A stretch of 64,000 bases of DNA from Sulfitobacter sp. DFL-14 (GTDB lineage: Bacteria; Pseudomonadota; Alphaproteobacteria; Rhodobacterales; Rhodobacteraceae): the NCBI RefSeq assembly GCF_003335585.1, contig NZ_QBFD01000012.1:150587-214586 (forward strand), read 5' to 3'. Positions 18,243 through 27,863 of the stretch are shown one piece after another. Under the pieces are notes generated by a model. It was not told the origin of the DNA, did no database searches, and saw only the letters and a list, made by a program, of their open reading frames with translations. Each line of letters begins with the position of its first letter. Positions within the stretch are counted from its first letter, which is position 1. Both the position numbers and the translations under genes were made by a program.

Positions 18243-18313
18243 CCATTCTGAGGCGGGCAGCCCCGGCAACGTGTGATCTTGTCGCGCCTGCCGATCGCGC
18301 CTAAACATCCGCC

Positions 18314-18982
18314 ATGGTGGAATGGATTGTCACGGACGGGTTGACCGACTACCGCGCCGCGGAGGCGTGGATGGAAGCGCGCGTGGCCGCGATCAGCGCT
18401 GGTGAGGCCGAGGAATGCATCTGGCTGGTCGAACATCCGCCGCTTTACACCGCCGGCACCTCTGCCCGGGCGGAGGATCTGACCGATCCGGGTCGCTTTC
18501 CCGTTCATGATTCCAAACGGGGCGGGCAATATACCTACCACGGGCCGGGCCAGCGCGTCGCCTATGTGTTGCTGGACGTTGCCGCGCGCGGCCGCGACGT
18601 GCGCTGCTTTGTCCGCCAGCTGGAGGATTGGGTGATCACCACGCTGGAGCAGTTCAACGTCAGCGGAGAAATCCGCGCAGGCCGCGTTGGCGTCTGGGTG
18701 CAGCGCCCGGAAAAGACGCCACAGCCCGACGGCACCCCGGCAGAGGACAAGATCGCCGCCATCGGCATCCGCCTGCGGAAATGGATCAGCTTTCACGGCA
18801 TCAGCATCAATGTGGAACCGGATCTGGAGCATTTTTCCGGTATCGTCCCCTGCGGGATCAGCGACCACGGGGTCACCTCGCTGGTGGACCTTGGGCTGCC
18901 GGTCAGCATGGCCGATGTCGACGTGGCCCTGCATGCGGCCTTCGATCAGGTGTTCGGCCCCCTGCCCGCCGTGACCGTCTGA
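18314..18982 (+). CDS. lipB: octanoyl-ACP:protein N-octanoyltransferase
   Basis: This 222-residue enzyme moves octanoate from acyl carrier protein to lipoyl domains, the first step of lipoate synthesis. The family signature [12 protein letters not shown] is at 69-80. The catalytic Cys180 (GIVPCGIS) and Lys146 ([10 protein letters not shown]) are both present. Length is standard. It diverges from the sulfur operon promoter and is followed by the ctaD region. Confidence 0.96.
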   Translation: MVEWIVTDGLTDYRAAEAWMEARVAAISAGEAEECIWLVEHPPLYTAGTSARAEDLTDPGRFPVHDSKRGGQYTYHGPGQRVAYVLLDVAARGRDVRCFVRQLEDWVITTLEQFNVSGEIRAGRVGVWVQRPEKTPQPDGTPAEDKIAAIGIRLRKWISFHGISINVEPDLEHFSGIVPCGISDHGVTSLVDLGLPVSMADVDVALHAAFDQVFGPLPAVTV

Positions 18983-19073
18983 GCGAAAGCCCGCAACCCT
19001 CTGACCTTCCCCGCCCGCTTCGAAAAACCGCGCCGCAGCCGCAAAATAACCCCACCCTGCGACACCTCGCCCA

Positions 19074-19102
19074 TTGCCCCCTGCGCCAAGCCGCTTTAGA
19101 AC
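19074..19102 (+). promoter_or_regulatory. candidate promoter of ctaD
   Basis: TTGCCC (19074-19079), 17 bp and TAGAAC (19097-19102) are about 75 bp before the ctaD start. The boxes are moderate matches to the sigma70 consensus. Confidence 0.4.
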
Positions 19103-19176
19103 GGCTCTCAATCCGCACCGCATGACAGCCGACAGGCGTGGTGTGACCCATGAGTTCAAGTTTCAGGAGGCACCGC

Positions 19177-20850
19177 ATGGCAGACGCAGCCATTCAAGGC
19201 CATGACCACCACGACGAGCGCGGTTTCTTCACCCGCTGGTTCATGTCCACCAACCACAAAGACATCGGTATTCTGTACCTCGTCGTCTCCGCGCTTGCGG
19301 GTTTCGTGTCGGTGGGCTTCACCGTCTACATGCGCCTTGAGCTGATGAACCCCGGGGTTCAGTACATGTGTATGGAAGGCGCACGGATGTTCGCCGATTC
19401 TGCGGCCACCTGTACGCCAAACGGGCATTTGTGGAACGTGCTGATCACCGGCCACGGCATCCTGATGATGTTCTTTGTGGTGATTCCGGCGCTGTTCGGC
19501 GGTTTTGGTAACTATTTCATGCCCTTGCAGATCGGCGCGCCTGACATGGCGTTCCCGCGGCTGAACAACCTTTCCTTCTGGCTTTACGTTGCCGGTACAA
19601 CCCTTGCGGTCTGTTCCGTGCTGGCACCGGGTGGCAACGGCCAGGCCGGTTCCGGCGTTGGCTGGGTGCTTTATCCGCCGCTCTCGGTGAAAGAAGGCGG
19701 CATGTCGATGGACCTTGCGATCTTCGCGGTTCACGTCTCCGGCGCCTCCTCGATCCTGGGCGCGATCAACATGATCACCACCTTCCTGAACATGCGTGCC
19801 CCCGGCATGACCCTGTTCAAGGTGCCGCTGTTCTCCTGGTCGATCTTTGTCACCGCCTGGCTGATCCTGCTGGCGCTGCCGGTTCTGGCCGGTGCAATCA
19901 CCATGCTGCTGATGGACCGCAACTTCGGCTTTGCCTTCTTTGATCCGGCCGGCGGCGGCGACCCGATACTGTACCAGCACATCCTGTGGTTCTTTGGCCA
20001 CCCGGAAGTCTACATCATCATCCTGCCGGGCTTCGGCATCATCAGCCACGTCATCGCGACCTTCTCGCGCAAGCCGATCTTCGGTTACCTGCCGATGGTC
20101 TGGGCGATCATCGCGATCGGCGCATTGGGTTTCGTCGTCTGGGCGCACCACATGTACACCGTCGGCATGTCGCTGAACCAGCAGGCCTATTTCATGCTGG
20201 CCACGATGGTCATCGCGGTGCCGACAGGGGTGAAGGTGTTCAGCTGGATCGCCACGATGTGGGGCGGCTCCATCGAGTTCAAGACACCGATGCTCTGGGC
20301 CTTCGGCTTTCTGTTCCTGTTCACCGTCGGCGGTGTGACCGGCATCGTTCTGTCCCAGGCCGCCGTGGACCGCTACTACCACGACACCTATTACGTGGTC
20401 GCGCACTTCCACTATGTGATGAGCCTTGGTGCCGTGTTCGCGATCTTTGCGGGGATCTACTTCTACTTCCCCAAGATGACGGGCCGCATGTATCCCGAAT
20501 GGGCCGGCAAGCTGCACTTCTGGGCGATGTTCATCGGGGCCAACCTGACGTTCTTCCCGCAGCACTTCCTGGGCCGTCAGGGCATGCCGCGCCGCTACAT
20601 CGACTATCCTGAGGCCTTTGCCTACTGGAACCACTGGTCCTCGATGGGCGCATTCCTGAGCTTTGCCTCCTTCCTCTTCTTCTTCGGGATCATCGCCTAT
20701 GCGCTGACCCGCGGTGCGAAGGTGACGGCGAACAACCCCTGGAACGAATTCGCAGATACGCTGGAATGGACCCTGCCCAGCCCGCCGCCCGAACATACGT
20801 TCGAGCAGCTTCCGAAACAGGAAGACTGGGACATCAAGCACGGCCACTAA
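19177..20850 (+). CDS. ctaD: cytochrome c oxidase subunit I (aa3 type)
   Basis: This 557-residue, twelve-helix protein is the catalytic subunit of the terminal oxidase; it reduces O2 to water and pumps protons in the inner membrane. ATG 19177 follows CAGGAGG; an upstream in-frame ATG at 19150 lacks such a site. Heme and copper ligands are visible: [27 protein letters not shown] with the His-Tyr cross-link pair, AHHMYTVG and [11 protein letters not shown]-channel residues lie in [16 protein letters not shown] and [10 protein letters not shown]. It stands alone, with no subunit II/III or assembly genes beside it. Confidence 0.97.
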   Translation: MADAAIQGHDHHDERGFFTRWFMSTNHKDIGILYLVVSALAGFVSVGFTVYMRLELMNPGVQYMCMEGARMFADSAATCTPNGHLWNVLITGHGILMMFFVVIPALFGGFGNYFMPLQIGAPDMAFPRLNNLSFWLYVAGTTLAVCSVLAPGGNGQAGSGVGWVLYPPLSVKEGGMSMDLAIFAVHVSGASSILGAINMITTFLNMRAPGMTLFKVPLFSWSIFVTAWLILLALPVLAGAITMLLMDRNFGFAFFDPAGGGDPILYQHILWFFGHPEVYIIILPGFGIISHVIATFSRKPIFGYLPMVWAIIAIGALGFVVWAHHMYTVGMSLNQQAYFMLATMVIAVPTGVKVFSWIATMWGGSIEFKTPMLWAFGFLFLFTVGGVTGIVLSQAAVDRYYHDTYYVVAHFHYVMSLGAVFAIFAGIYFYFPKMTGRMYPEWAGKLHFWAMFIGANLTFFPQHFLGRQGMPRRYIDYPEAFAYWNHWSSMGAFLSFASFLFFFGIIAYALTRGAKVTANNPWNEFADTLEWTLPSPPPEHTFEQLPKQEDWDIKHGH

Positions 20851-20868
20851 GGCATCTCAAATCGTCAG

Positions 20869-20896
20869 AAGGCCCCGACAACCGTCGGGGCCTTTT
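20869..20896 (+). terminator. ctaD terminator
   Basis: A perfect 11-bp stem, AAGGCCCCGAC (20869-20879) and GTCGGGGCCTT (20884-20894), has a 4-nt loop and is followed by TT. It lies 18 bp after the ctaD stop. Confidence 0.85.
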
Positions 20897-20964
20897 GCAT
20901 TTGGCGTGATTGACAGCAGCGCCGCGCGCGTGGAACCTGACCGGACAACACTTGAGGTTCCCTT

Positions 20965-21350
20965 ATGAAAAAGATACTTCTCGCCGCGACCTGCATCCTT
21001 GCCGCAGGCCCCGCCCTTGCATTCGACATCGGTTTTGACTGGTCAGGCCTGAAATCCTGCACAACGGAAAGCCCAACACTGTCGCCAACCCCGCATTTCA
21101 GGTCAGTGGCGTCCCCGCAGGTACGAAATTCATCCGCTTCAAGCTGACCGACCGCGACGTGCCCAATTACAACCACGGCGGCGGGGTGGTGGCCTATAAC
21201 GGGCAAAAGGTCATCGCGCCCGGTGCCTTCAAGTACAAGAGCCCCTGCCCGCCCAGCGGCCGCCATACCTATGAATGGACCGCAACCGCCCAGACCAAGA
21301 AGAACGGCGGCGCGCTGGCCAGCGCCCGTGCGGCACGCAAATATCCATGA
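20965..21350 (+). pseudogene. frameshifted secreted PEBP/YbhB-like protein gene
   Basis: The start ATG 20965 (with TTGAGGTTCCCTT upstream) opens a signal peptide, MKKILLAATCILAAGPALA, then FDIGFDWSGLKSC. At 21061-21063 the coherent reading shifts by one base. In the shifted frame it runs NGKPNTVANPAFQVSGVPAG and on through RFKLTDRDVPNYNHGGGVVA and PCPPSGRHTYEWTATA to the stop at 21350. The latter motifs resemble phosphatidylethanolamine-binding-like (YbhB) proteins. Adding one base near 21062 would restore a single reading frame of about 129 codons. It is either a real inactivated gene or a base missed in sequencing. Its stop overlaps the MAPEG start (ATGA). Confidence 0.75.
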
Positions 21351-21736
21351 GCGTCGCTGTCACCGCGCTCTACACCGCACTTGTGGCGCTGTTGTTCCTG
21401 ATCCTGAGCACACGGGTCATCCTGTACCGGCGCGCCAACAGGATCTCGCTGGGGGATGTCGGCGACAAGGCCCTGATCAAGCGGATGCGCGCACAGGCCA
21501 ATTGCGGCGAATATGCCCCCATCGGTCTGATGCTGCTGCTGGTCAGCGAATTGAGCGGCGCCCCCGCCCTCGCGCTTCACCTGATGGGCATGACCCTGCT
21601 GGCGGGGCGATTCCTGCATGCGGCGGGCTTTTCCGCCACCCCGCAAAAGATGATCCTGCGGCAGGTCGGCATGGCGATGACACTGGCCATGATCCTGTTC
21701 AGCGCTCTGGGCCTGATCGGACATACGCTGTTCTGA
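21347..21736 (+). CDS. MAPEG-family membrane protein
   Basis: This 129-residue protein has four hydrophobic helices and the MAPEG hallmark RMRAQANCGEYAPIGLMLLL with SELSGA following. MAPEG members are glutathione-dependent transferases or isomerases of the membrane; bacterial ones are mostly of unknown substrate. The start overlaps the stop of the disrupted PEBP-like gene, so loss of that gene could lower its translation. Confidence 0.9.
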   Translation: MSVAVTALYTALVALLFLILSTRVILYRRANRISLGDVGDKALIKRMRAQANCGEYAPIGLMLLLVSELSGAPALALHLMGMTLLAGRFLHAAGFSATPQKMILRQVGMAMTLAMILFSALGLIGHTLF

Positions 21737-21832
21737 ACGGCGCGGGGGAAGTTTGAAAAAATTTCGCCTCAAACCGCCTTTTCCCTCTTGCGGCGCGCGG
21801 CTGGGATGGGTATCTCCCCCTCACCCAAGGAA

Positions 21833-21907
21833 GCGGGCGTAGCTCAGGGGTAGAGCATAACCTTGCCAAGGTTAGGGTCGGGCGTTCGAATCGCCTCGCC
21901 CGCTCCA
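21833..21907 (+). tRNA. tRNA-Gly(GCC)
   Basis: A 75-nt tRNA including encoded CCA. Acceptor GCGGGCG pairs with CGCCCGC, the D-arm is AGCTCAGGGGTAGAGC, and the anticodon loop TTGCCAA gives GCC. The T-arm is GGGCGTTCGAATCGCCT. Confidence 0.97.
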
Positions 21908-21924
21908 ATGGGTCCTTTTGAAAC

Positions 21925-21948
21925 AGACCGCCATTTGGCGGTCTTTTT
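21925..21948 (+). terminator. tRNA-Gly terminator
   Basis: The stem AGACCGCCA (21925-21933) pairs with TGGCGGTCT (21936-21944) and is followed by TTTT. It lies 17 bp after the tRNA. Confidence 0.85.
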
Positions 21949-22196
21949 CGTTTCTGGCCGGTTGCATTTCACTCTTCACCTTCCGGCGATTTTTCGCTGC
22001 TCGGTGCGTCCCGAGCCATCAACATCGCGATCACCCTGTCACAACCAGTTTGTCCGCTTCTCAGATTTCTGCTACATTGACGGGAATATTGACGGCTTTT
22101 TTTGATCTTCCGCTTTCTTGACCTATCCGTTTCCTCCTGCTGCGGCCCCGCCAAACAGCGCGGGCTTTCGTGATTTCAGATAAAAGGACTGATCCA

Positions 22197-24137
22197 ATGC
22201 CCGATTATACAGGAACAAATCTTCCCGACCTTTACGACTTCAACGGCCTTTCCGGCGGCGAGACGATTGATGGCCTTGGCGGGCAGGACACCATTGACGG
22301 CAGCTCGAACAACAACAACTACCTCTATGATCTGGAAAACAACATCATCAGCCTGACCAATGGTACGTTTCTGGCGACCTTGCTGAACTTCGAAGAAGTG
22401 ATTGGGGGCAACGGCAATGACATCATCATCGGCGGCACCCAATCGGTGGCGTATAATCTGGACGGAGGTGCAGGCAATGACACCATCTCGCCGGGGAGTG
22501 GCGGGATCTTTAATGGCGAAGAATACATCGGCGGCAGCGGCACAGATGTTCTGGATTTCTCCAATCTGACCACGGATTTTGTCATCGACGCGAATACCGG
22601 GAGCTTTAACACAGGCAGTTTCACCGCGACGATTTCGGGCTTTGAAGAAATCTTTGCCGGGAGCGGCAATGACTTCATCCGCGAGCAGACTGGCGTGCAA
22701 TCAACGCTTCATGGCGGGCTCGGCAATGACACGCTTGCCACGGCAGGCTCCGGGGTCGGTGGTGGCGAAGTGTTCGACGGCGGTGCAGGCACCGACATGT
22801 TCGATTTCACAAATCAATCCACCGCATATCTTGCCGATCTGCTGAACGGCGTGTTCTCTCTCGTCGCGGGTGGTTTTGAAACCACGCTGACCAGCATCGA
22901 AGCGGTCGCCGCCGGGAGCGGCAATGATTCCCTGGTCGCGGGCGACAACCTCAATGCGGTCTACAGTTTGTTCGGCAATGGCGGCAATGACACGATCCTG
23001 GCGCGCGTCGGCGAACTGGTGAACGGGGAGACCTACAACGGCGGTGAAGGCGTCGATACTTTCAACTTTACCGGTTTCACCGGAGACTATCGCCTGAACA
23101 CCGAAATCGGCACCTTTCGGAATGCCAATGGCAGTGCGACCGGGACGGCTGCGAATTTTGAAATTATCCTGGCCGGAACCGGCAGCGACCTGATCGGCGG
23201 GAACAGCACGGATCAGCGCATCGAGGGCAATGCCGGGAACGACACCATCTTTGGCGGCGAAGGCGCGGATACGATCCTGGGTGGCAGCGGGCAGGATGTC
23301 CTGCGCGGCGACGACGGCGCAGATAGCATGGACGGCGGTGCCGGCAATGACCACATGATCGGCGGCGATGGCGTCGACAACCTGCTTGGCCAGGCCGGCA
23401 ATGACACCCTGATCGGCGGCGACGGGTCGGACTTTCTGGATGGGGGGGATGACAACGACCTGATCACGGGCGACGTCGGCAACGACACGGCGGTTGGCGG
23501 TCTTGGCAACGACACCATCATCGGCGGCAATGGCTTTGACAGGCTGTCAGGCGGTGCGGGCGATGACCGTATCGACGGCGGGGCACAGGCGGACAACCTG
23601 TTTGGTGACAACGGCAATGATACGCTGTTGGGCGGAGCAGGTTTCGACAGGCTGTTTGGCGGCAACGGCAATGACCTGGCCTATGGCGGCGACGCTGCGG
23701 ACGGGGTCTTTGGCGAAGCGGGCAACGACACGCTGTTCGGCCAGGGTGGCAACGACCGTTTCTTTGGCGGCTCCGGCAATGACGTGATCGACGGCGGCGG
23801 CGACAATGACACCATCTATGCCGGTGCAGGGTTTGACACCATCGTCGGCAGCACTGGAAACGATGAACTATGGGGTCTGTTCAACGCCGATGTCTTTATC
23901 TTCGCGGACTTCGGCGGAGGTTTCGGCCAGGACACGATCGCCGATTTCGCCGCCACCAATGTGTTCGAGCGGATCGACCTCAGCCGGGTCGCCTCTATCA
24001 CCAACCTCAGCGATCTTCTGAACAACCACACCAGCCAGGTCGGCTCGAACGTGCTGATCGACGCAGGCGGGGGCAATACGATCACCTTGCTGAACGTCAG
24101 TCTGGGCGATCTGGACGCAACGGATTTCATTTTCTGA
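22197..24137 (+). CDS. RTX (hemolysin-type calcium-binding repeat) secreted protein
   Basis: This 646-residue acidic protein starts at ATG 22197 after AAAGGA. It has no Sec signal. The first 330 residues hold longer repeated blocks built around (G/A)GSGND with TISP/ADLLNG-like strands. Residues about 335-555 are dense GGxGxDxxx nonapeptides that form a calcium beta-roll. The last 80 residues (DVFIFADFGGGFGQDTIADF to DATDFIF) form the C-terminal region typical of type I secreted roseobacter proteins. No enzymatic domain is visible, so a structural or adhesive surface role is likeliest. No ABC exporter, membrane fusion protein or TolC gene is nearby. Confidence 0.9.
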   Translation: MPDYTGTNLPDLYDFNGLSGGETIDGLGGQDTIDGSSNNNNYLYDLENNIISLTNGTFLATLLNFEEVIGGNGNDIIIGGTQSVAYNLDGGAGNDTISPGSGGIFNGEEYIGGSGTDVLDFSNLTTDFVIDANTGSFNTGSFTATISGFEEIFAGSGNDFIREQTGVQSTLHGGLGNDTLATAGSGVGGGEVFDGGAGTDMFDFTNQSTAYLADLLNGVFSLVAGGFETTLTSIEAVAAGSGNDSLVAGDNLNAVYSLFGNGGNDTILARVGELVNGETYNGGEGVDTFNFTGFTGDYRLNTEIGTFRNANGSATGTAANFEIILAGTGSDLIGGNSTDQRIEGNAGNDTIFGGEGADTILGGSGQDVLRGDDGADSMDGGAGNDHMIGGDGVDNLLGQAGNDTLIGGDGSDFLDGGDDNDLITGDVGNDTAVGGLGNDTIIGGNGFDRLSGGAGDDRIDGGAQADNLFGDNGNDTLLGGAGFDRLFGGNGNDLAYGGDAADGVFGEAGNDTLFGQGGNDRFFGGSGNDVIDGGGDNDTIYAGAGFDTIVGSTGNDELWGLFNADVFIFADFGGGFGQDTIADFAATNVFERIDLSRVASITNLSDLLNNHTSQVGSNVLIDAGGGNTITLLNVSLGDLDATDFIF

Positions 24138-24521
24138 TCCTACCGGACAACAGAATCTCGGGGCGGCCACGCCGTTCCCCGAGCCTCTGCCCCTTCGCTG
24201 CCGCATCACCCTATTCACACGCCGGGTTCAACAACCGGCCAAAAGTTGTGCAAAGCGCCGAACTTGCGGGCAACAATTATGCAGATCGCCCTGTTGCCGC
24301 CCGAAATCGACTGCAAATTCTAGTGAATCGCCAAGCGCTTCCCGCCTAGTAACGCTGCCCAATCCGGGCAAAAGCGCCGCGCGGGGGCCATCTTGGCAGA
24401 TACTTCCCCCACGCGACTACAACAACAGTTGCGGGGTCTGACTACACGGGTCGGCCACCGGTTGGGAAGGACCGTTCGCGGTATTCCGATCGTCCGCAGC
24501 GACAACCGGGATGTTTGATAA
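24138..24521. other. intergenic region before urtA
   Basis: 384 bp without a supportable gene. Near its start a hairpin, CTCGGGG (24157-24163) and CCCCGAG (24177-24183) with an inner CGGC/GCCG, could terminate the RTX transcript, though no T-run follows. The urt promoter must lie in the rest; I looked for a -24/-12 sigma54 site and NtrC-type inverted repeats and did not find a convincing one. Confidence 0.4.
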
Positions 24522-25802
24522 ATGAAACTTAAAACCTCTGCTCTTGTGACTGGCGCCTTGCTGGGCTCCGCCGTCATGGCTGCCGCCGAATGCGCCGACC
24601 CCGTGAAGGTCGGCGTGCTGCACTCCCTTTCCGGGACAATGGCGATTTCCGAAACCACCTTGAAAGACACCATGCTGCTGCTGATCGAAGAACAGAACGC
24701 CAAGGGCGGTGTTCTGGGATGCCAGATCGAGGCGGTTGTGGTCGATCCGGCGTCTGACTGGCCGCTCTTTGCCGAAAAGGCGCGCGAACTGCTGACAGTG
24801 CATGATGTGGACGTGATCTTTGGCAACTGGACCTCAGTCAGCCGCAAATCGGTGCTGCCGGTGATCGAAGAACTGAACGGCCTGCTGTTCTACCCGGTGC
24901 AATACGAAGGGGAGGAAAGCTCCAAAAACGTGTTCTACACCGGTGCCGCGCCGAACCAGCAGGCGATCCCCGCGACCGATTATTTCCTTGAGGAACTGGG
25001 CGTCGAGAAATTCGCGCTGCTGGGAACCGATTACGTCTATCCGCGCACCACGAACAACATCCTTGAAAGCTATCTGAAGTCCAAGGGGATCGCGCAGGAA
25101 GACATCTTTGTGAACTACACGCCCTTTGGCCATTCCGACTGGGCCACCATCGTGGCCGATGTGGTGGCACTGGGCGCGGACGGCAAGCAGGTCGGCGTGA
25201 TTTCCACCATCAACGGTGACGCCAACATCGGGTTCTACAAGGAACTGGCAGCGGCGGGCATCTCTGCTGATGACATCCCCGTGGTGGCCTTCTCCGTGGG
25301 TGAGGAAGAACTGTCCGGCCTCGATACCTCCAACCTTGTCGGACATCTGGCGGCCTGGAACTATTTCCAATCGGCAGAATCCGAGGTCAACGACGCCTGG
25401 ATTGCCGCCTGGAAGGCCAAGATGGGCGACGACCGCGTGACCAACGACCCGATGGAGGCGCATTACATCGGCTTCAACATGTGGGTGAACGCGGTTGAAG
25501 CGGCAGGCACCACCGATGTGGATGCGGTGCGCAGCGCGATGTACGGGCAGGAATTTCCGAACCTGACCGGGGGCACTGCGGTGATGCTGCCGAACCACCA
25601 CCTGGCCAAACCGGTGCTGATCGGTGAAATCACCGCCGATGGCCAGTTCGATATCGTCAGCCAGACCGACGAAGTGCCGGGCGATGCCTGGACAGACTTC
25701 CTGCCGGAATCGGCTGTCCTGACATCGGATTGGAAGGACCTTGGCTGCGGCATGTACAACACCGAAACCAAGTCCTGCGTGCAGCTGACATCCAACTACT
25801 GA
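24522..25802 (+). CDS. urtA: urea ABC transporter substrate-binding protein
   Basis: This 426-residue periplasmic binding protein has a signal peptide (MKLKTSALVTGALLGSAVMAAA). The mature N-terminus, DPVKVGVLHSLSGTMAISET, with NWTSVSRKSVLPVIEE and NGLLFYPVQYEGEE, is diagnostic for UrtA rather than branched-chain amino acid binders. It captures urea or short-chain amides and hands them to UrtBC. It opens the urt operon; urtB follows after 63 bp. No urease genes are in the window. Confidence 0.95.
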   Translation: MKLKTSALVTGALLGSAVMAAAECADPVKVGVLHSLSGTMAISETTLKDTMLLLIEEQNAKGGVLGCQIEAVVVDPASDWPLFAEKARELLTVHDVDVIFGNWTSVSRKSVLPVIEELNGLLFYPVQYEGEESSKNVFYTGAAPNQQAIPATDYFLEELGVEKFALLGTDYVYPRTTNNILESYLKSKGIAQEDIFVNYTPFGHSDWATIVADVVALGADGKQVGVISTINGDANIGFYKELAAAGISADDIPVVAFSVGEEELSGLDTSNLVGHLAAWNYFQSAESEVNDAWIAAWKAKMGDDRVTNDPMEAHYIGFNMWVNAVEAAGTTDVDAVRSAMYGQEFPNLTGGTAVMLPNHHLAKPVLIGEITADGQFDIVSQTDEVPGDAWTDFLPESAVLTSDWKDLGCGMYNTETKSCVQLTSNY

Positions 25803-25865
25803 ACCGGGTGCGGCGCGGGGATACCCCCCGCGCCGACTGTCCTGAAGAATGATTGGCTTTCCCTG

Positions 25866-27797
25866 ATGCTTCGTCTGTTTCTCCTGGCCCTGGCGCTTTG
25901 CCTGTCCCTTCCCGCTGGCGCACAGGCACAAAGCCTGCAACCCATCCTGCAGACCCATGCCGACGAAGTTCTCAAGCCCGGTCGGCGCAGTGTCGATGTG
26001 GTGCTGGTGGATCTGGTGGCCAGCGGCCTGCCGCAGGTGGTTCCCTTTCTGGAGGCCTGGCGCGACCGCGAGATCGTGCAGCGCGATGAAGACGGGCAAT
26101 TCTTCCGCCGCAAGGGCGGTGATCTTATCGATCTGGATACCGCTGCGGTTGCAGGCCCCGCCGCCGGGACAAAGCTGACCGAAGCCCGCCCCAACGGCGG
26201 TGTGCGCCGCGCGATCAGCGAGGCACTGGTGCAGTTCCAATTGTCCGACCCCGATATCGGCAAGCGCCGCGCGGCTGTCGACGCGATTGCCCGCAGCATG
26301 GACGCCAGTCAGCTTGGCCCGCTGACCGCCGCCATCGAGACGGAGACCGACCCCGAGTTGAAACATGTGAAATCGCGGCTGGCCGGGATGCTGGGCGCGC
26401 TTTTTGCCAGCACCCCTGACGGGCGCGTTGCCGCCATCAACGCGCTGTCGGGGGATCTGTCCGTCGATGTGCGTGCCGTGCTCAACACCATCCTTTCCAC
26501 CCAGGATGACGTGGCAAAGGACCTGCCGGAAGGTGCCAATATCGCGCGTATCCTCAAACCCGGCACCGATCTGACCCCGCAGCACGCCTATGCGCGGCTC
26601 GCGGCTGCCGGGCTGGCGCCCGCCCTTGTGACCCGCAGTGACATCCGCACCGCCCTGATCGCAAACATCGTCGATGGTACGGTGGCTGGCACAGCCGTTG
26701 CAGCGCTGGACAATGACGCTGATCGTGCCGCCGCCTATGACGCGCTGGCCGCCAATGGCGCGGTGCCGCCCCGCGTGAGCGCCGAGGCCGAGGCGGAGGC
26801 GATTGAAAGCCACGTCTTCTTCCAACGCTATGCCGAAACTGACCCCGCCGTCACCGATGCCGCCCGGTCCGTGCTGAACGGCATCGAAACGCGGGTGTCC
26901 TTCAGTCAGGCCGCCGATCTGGGCCTTGATGCGCTTTCGCTGGCCTCGATCTACTTTCTGGCCGCCATCGGGCTGGCCATCACCTTTGGCGTCATGGGCG
27001 TGATCAACATGGCGCATGGGGAATTCATCATGATGGGAGCCTATACCGGCTTTGTCGTGCAGCAGTTTGTCCCCGACTACACCGTTTCGATCATCATTGC
27101 CCTGCCGCTGGCCTTTGCCCTGACATTTGCAGCCGGCGTGGCGATGGAGCGGCTGGTGATCCGCCATCTTTATCACCGTCCACTGGAGACTCTGCTGGCC
27201 ACCTTCGGCATTTCCATCGCGTTGCAACAGCTTGCCAAGAACATCTTTGGCACCCAGGCGCGGCCCCTGACCTCGCCCGGCTGGCTGGACGGGGCGCTGG
27301 TGATCAATGACGTGATCGCCATCAGCTATATCCGCATCGCGATCTTTGTCCTGGCGCTCATGTTTCTGGCGCTGATCCTGCTGGTGCTGAACCGGACCCG
27401 CCTGGGGCTTGAGGTGCGCGCGGTGACACAGAACCCCGGCATGGCGGCCTCCATGGGGATCAACCCGGACCGGATCAACATGCTGACCTTTGGTCTGGGA
27501 TCGGGCATCGCGGGAATCGCGGGCGTGGCCATCGGGCTTTACGCAAAAGTCACCTCCGAGATGGGGGCCGATTACATCGTTCAAAGCTTCATGACCGTGG
27601 TCGTGGGCGGTGTCGGCAATGTCTGGGGCACGCTTGCCGGGGCCTCGATGATCGGCTTCCTGCAAAAGGGCATCGAATGGCTGAACCCGTCCAACACCCT
27701 GGCGGCGCAGACCTACATGATCCTTTTCATCATTCTTTTCATCCAGTTCCGTCCCAAGGGCATTGTCGCCCTCAAGGGCCGGGCGGCAGCAGATTGA
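25866..27797 (+). CDS. urtB: urea ABC transporter permease UrtB
   Basis: This 643-residue permease has two parts. Residues 1-22 are a signal peptide, followed by a periplasmic helical-repeat region up to about 350 (VLKPGRRSVDVVLVDLVASG, KRRAAVDAIARSMDASQLGP) that is common in proteobacterial UrtB. From about 355 on it is a LivH-like permease: FGVMGVINMAHGEFIMMGAY, LATFGISIALQQLAKNIFG, TVVVGGVGNVWGTLAGASMI. It forms the membrane channel with UrtC. Confidence 0.94.
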   Translation: MLRLFLLALALCLSLPAGAQAQSLQPILQTHADEVLKPGRRSVDVVLVDLVASGLPQVVPFLEAWRDREIVQRDEDGQFFRRKGGDLIDLDTAAVAGPAAGTKLTEARPNGGVRRAISEALVQFQLSDPDIGKRRAAVDAIARSMDASQLGPLTAAIETETDPELKHVKSRLAGMLGALFASTPDGRVAAINALSGDLSVDVRAVLNTILSTQDDVAKDLPEGANIARILKPGTDLTPQHAYARLAAAGLAPALVTRSDIRTALIANIVDGTVAGTAVAALDNDADRAAAYDALAANGAVPPRVSAEAEAEAIESHVFFQRYAETDPAVTDAARSVLNGIETRVSFSQAADLGLDALSLASIYFLAAIGLAITFGVMGVINMAHGEFIMMGAYTGFVVQQFVPDYTVSIIIALPLAFALTFAAGVAMERLVIRHLYHRPLETLLATFGISIALQQLAKNIFGTQARPLTSPGWLDGALVINDVIAISYIRIAIFVLALMFLALILLVLNRTRLGLEVRAVTQNPGMAASMGINPDRINMLTFGLGSGIAGIAGVAIGLYAKVTSEMGADYIVQSFMTVVVGGVGNVWGTLAGASMIGFLQKGIEWLNPSNTLAAQTYMILFIILFIQFRPKGIVALKGRAAAD

Positions 27798-27863
27798 GGC
27801 TTCACATGATGCATGAACGCGGTATCCTGAGGGTTCAATCCCATTCAATCACGGATATTTCAG

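Noticed and set aside
18076..18308. Small minus-strand frame upstream of the YeeE gene
   Set aside because: Its start codon lies inside the promoter -10 box and it shows no family match.
19156..20847. A 563-codon minus-strand frame
   Set aside because: It is the exact antisense of ctaD, whose motifs are unambiguous.
22500..23860. Regular short repeats resembling a CRISPR array
   Set aside because: The repeats are 27-bp-scale coding units of an RTX protein in one open frame, without unique spacers.
24834..27848. A 1004-codon open frame on the minus strand
   Set aside because: It is antisense to urtA and urtB, has no recognisable domain and reads as low-complexity His/Gly/Gln/Arg; such shadows are common in GC-rich DNA.
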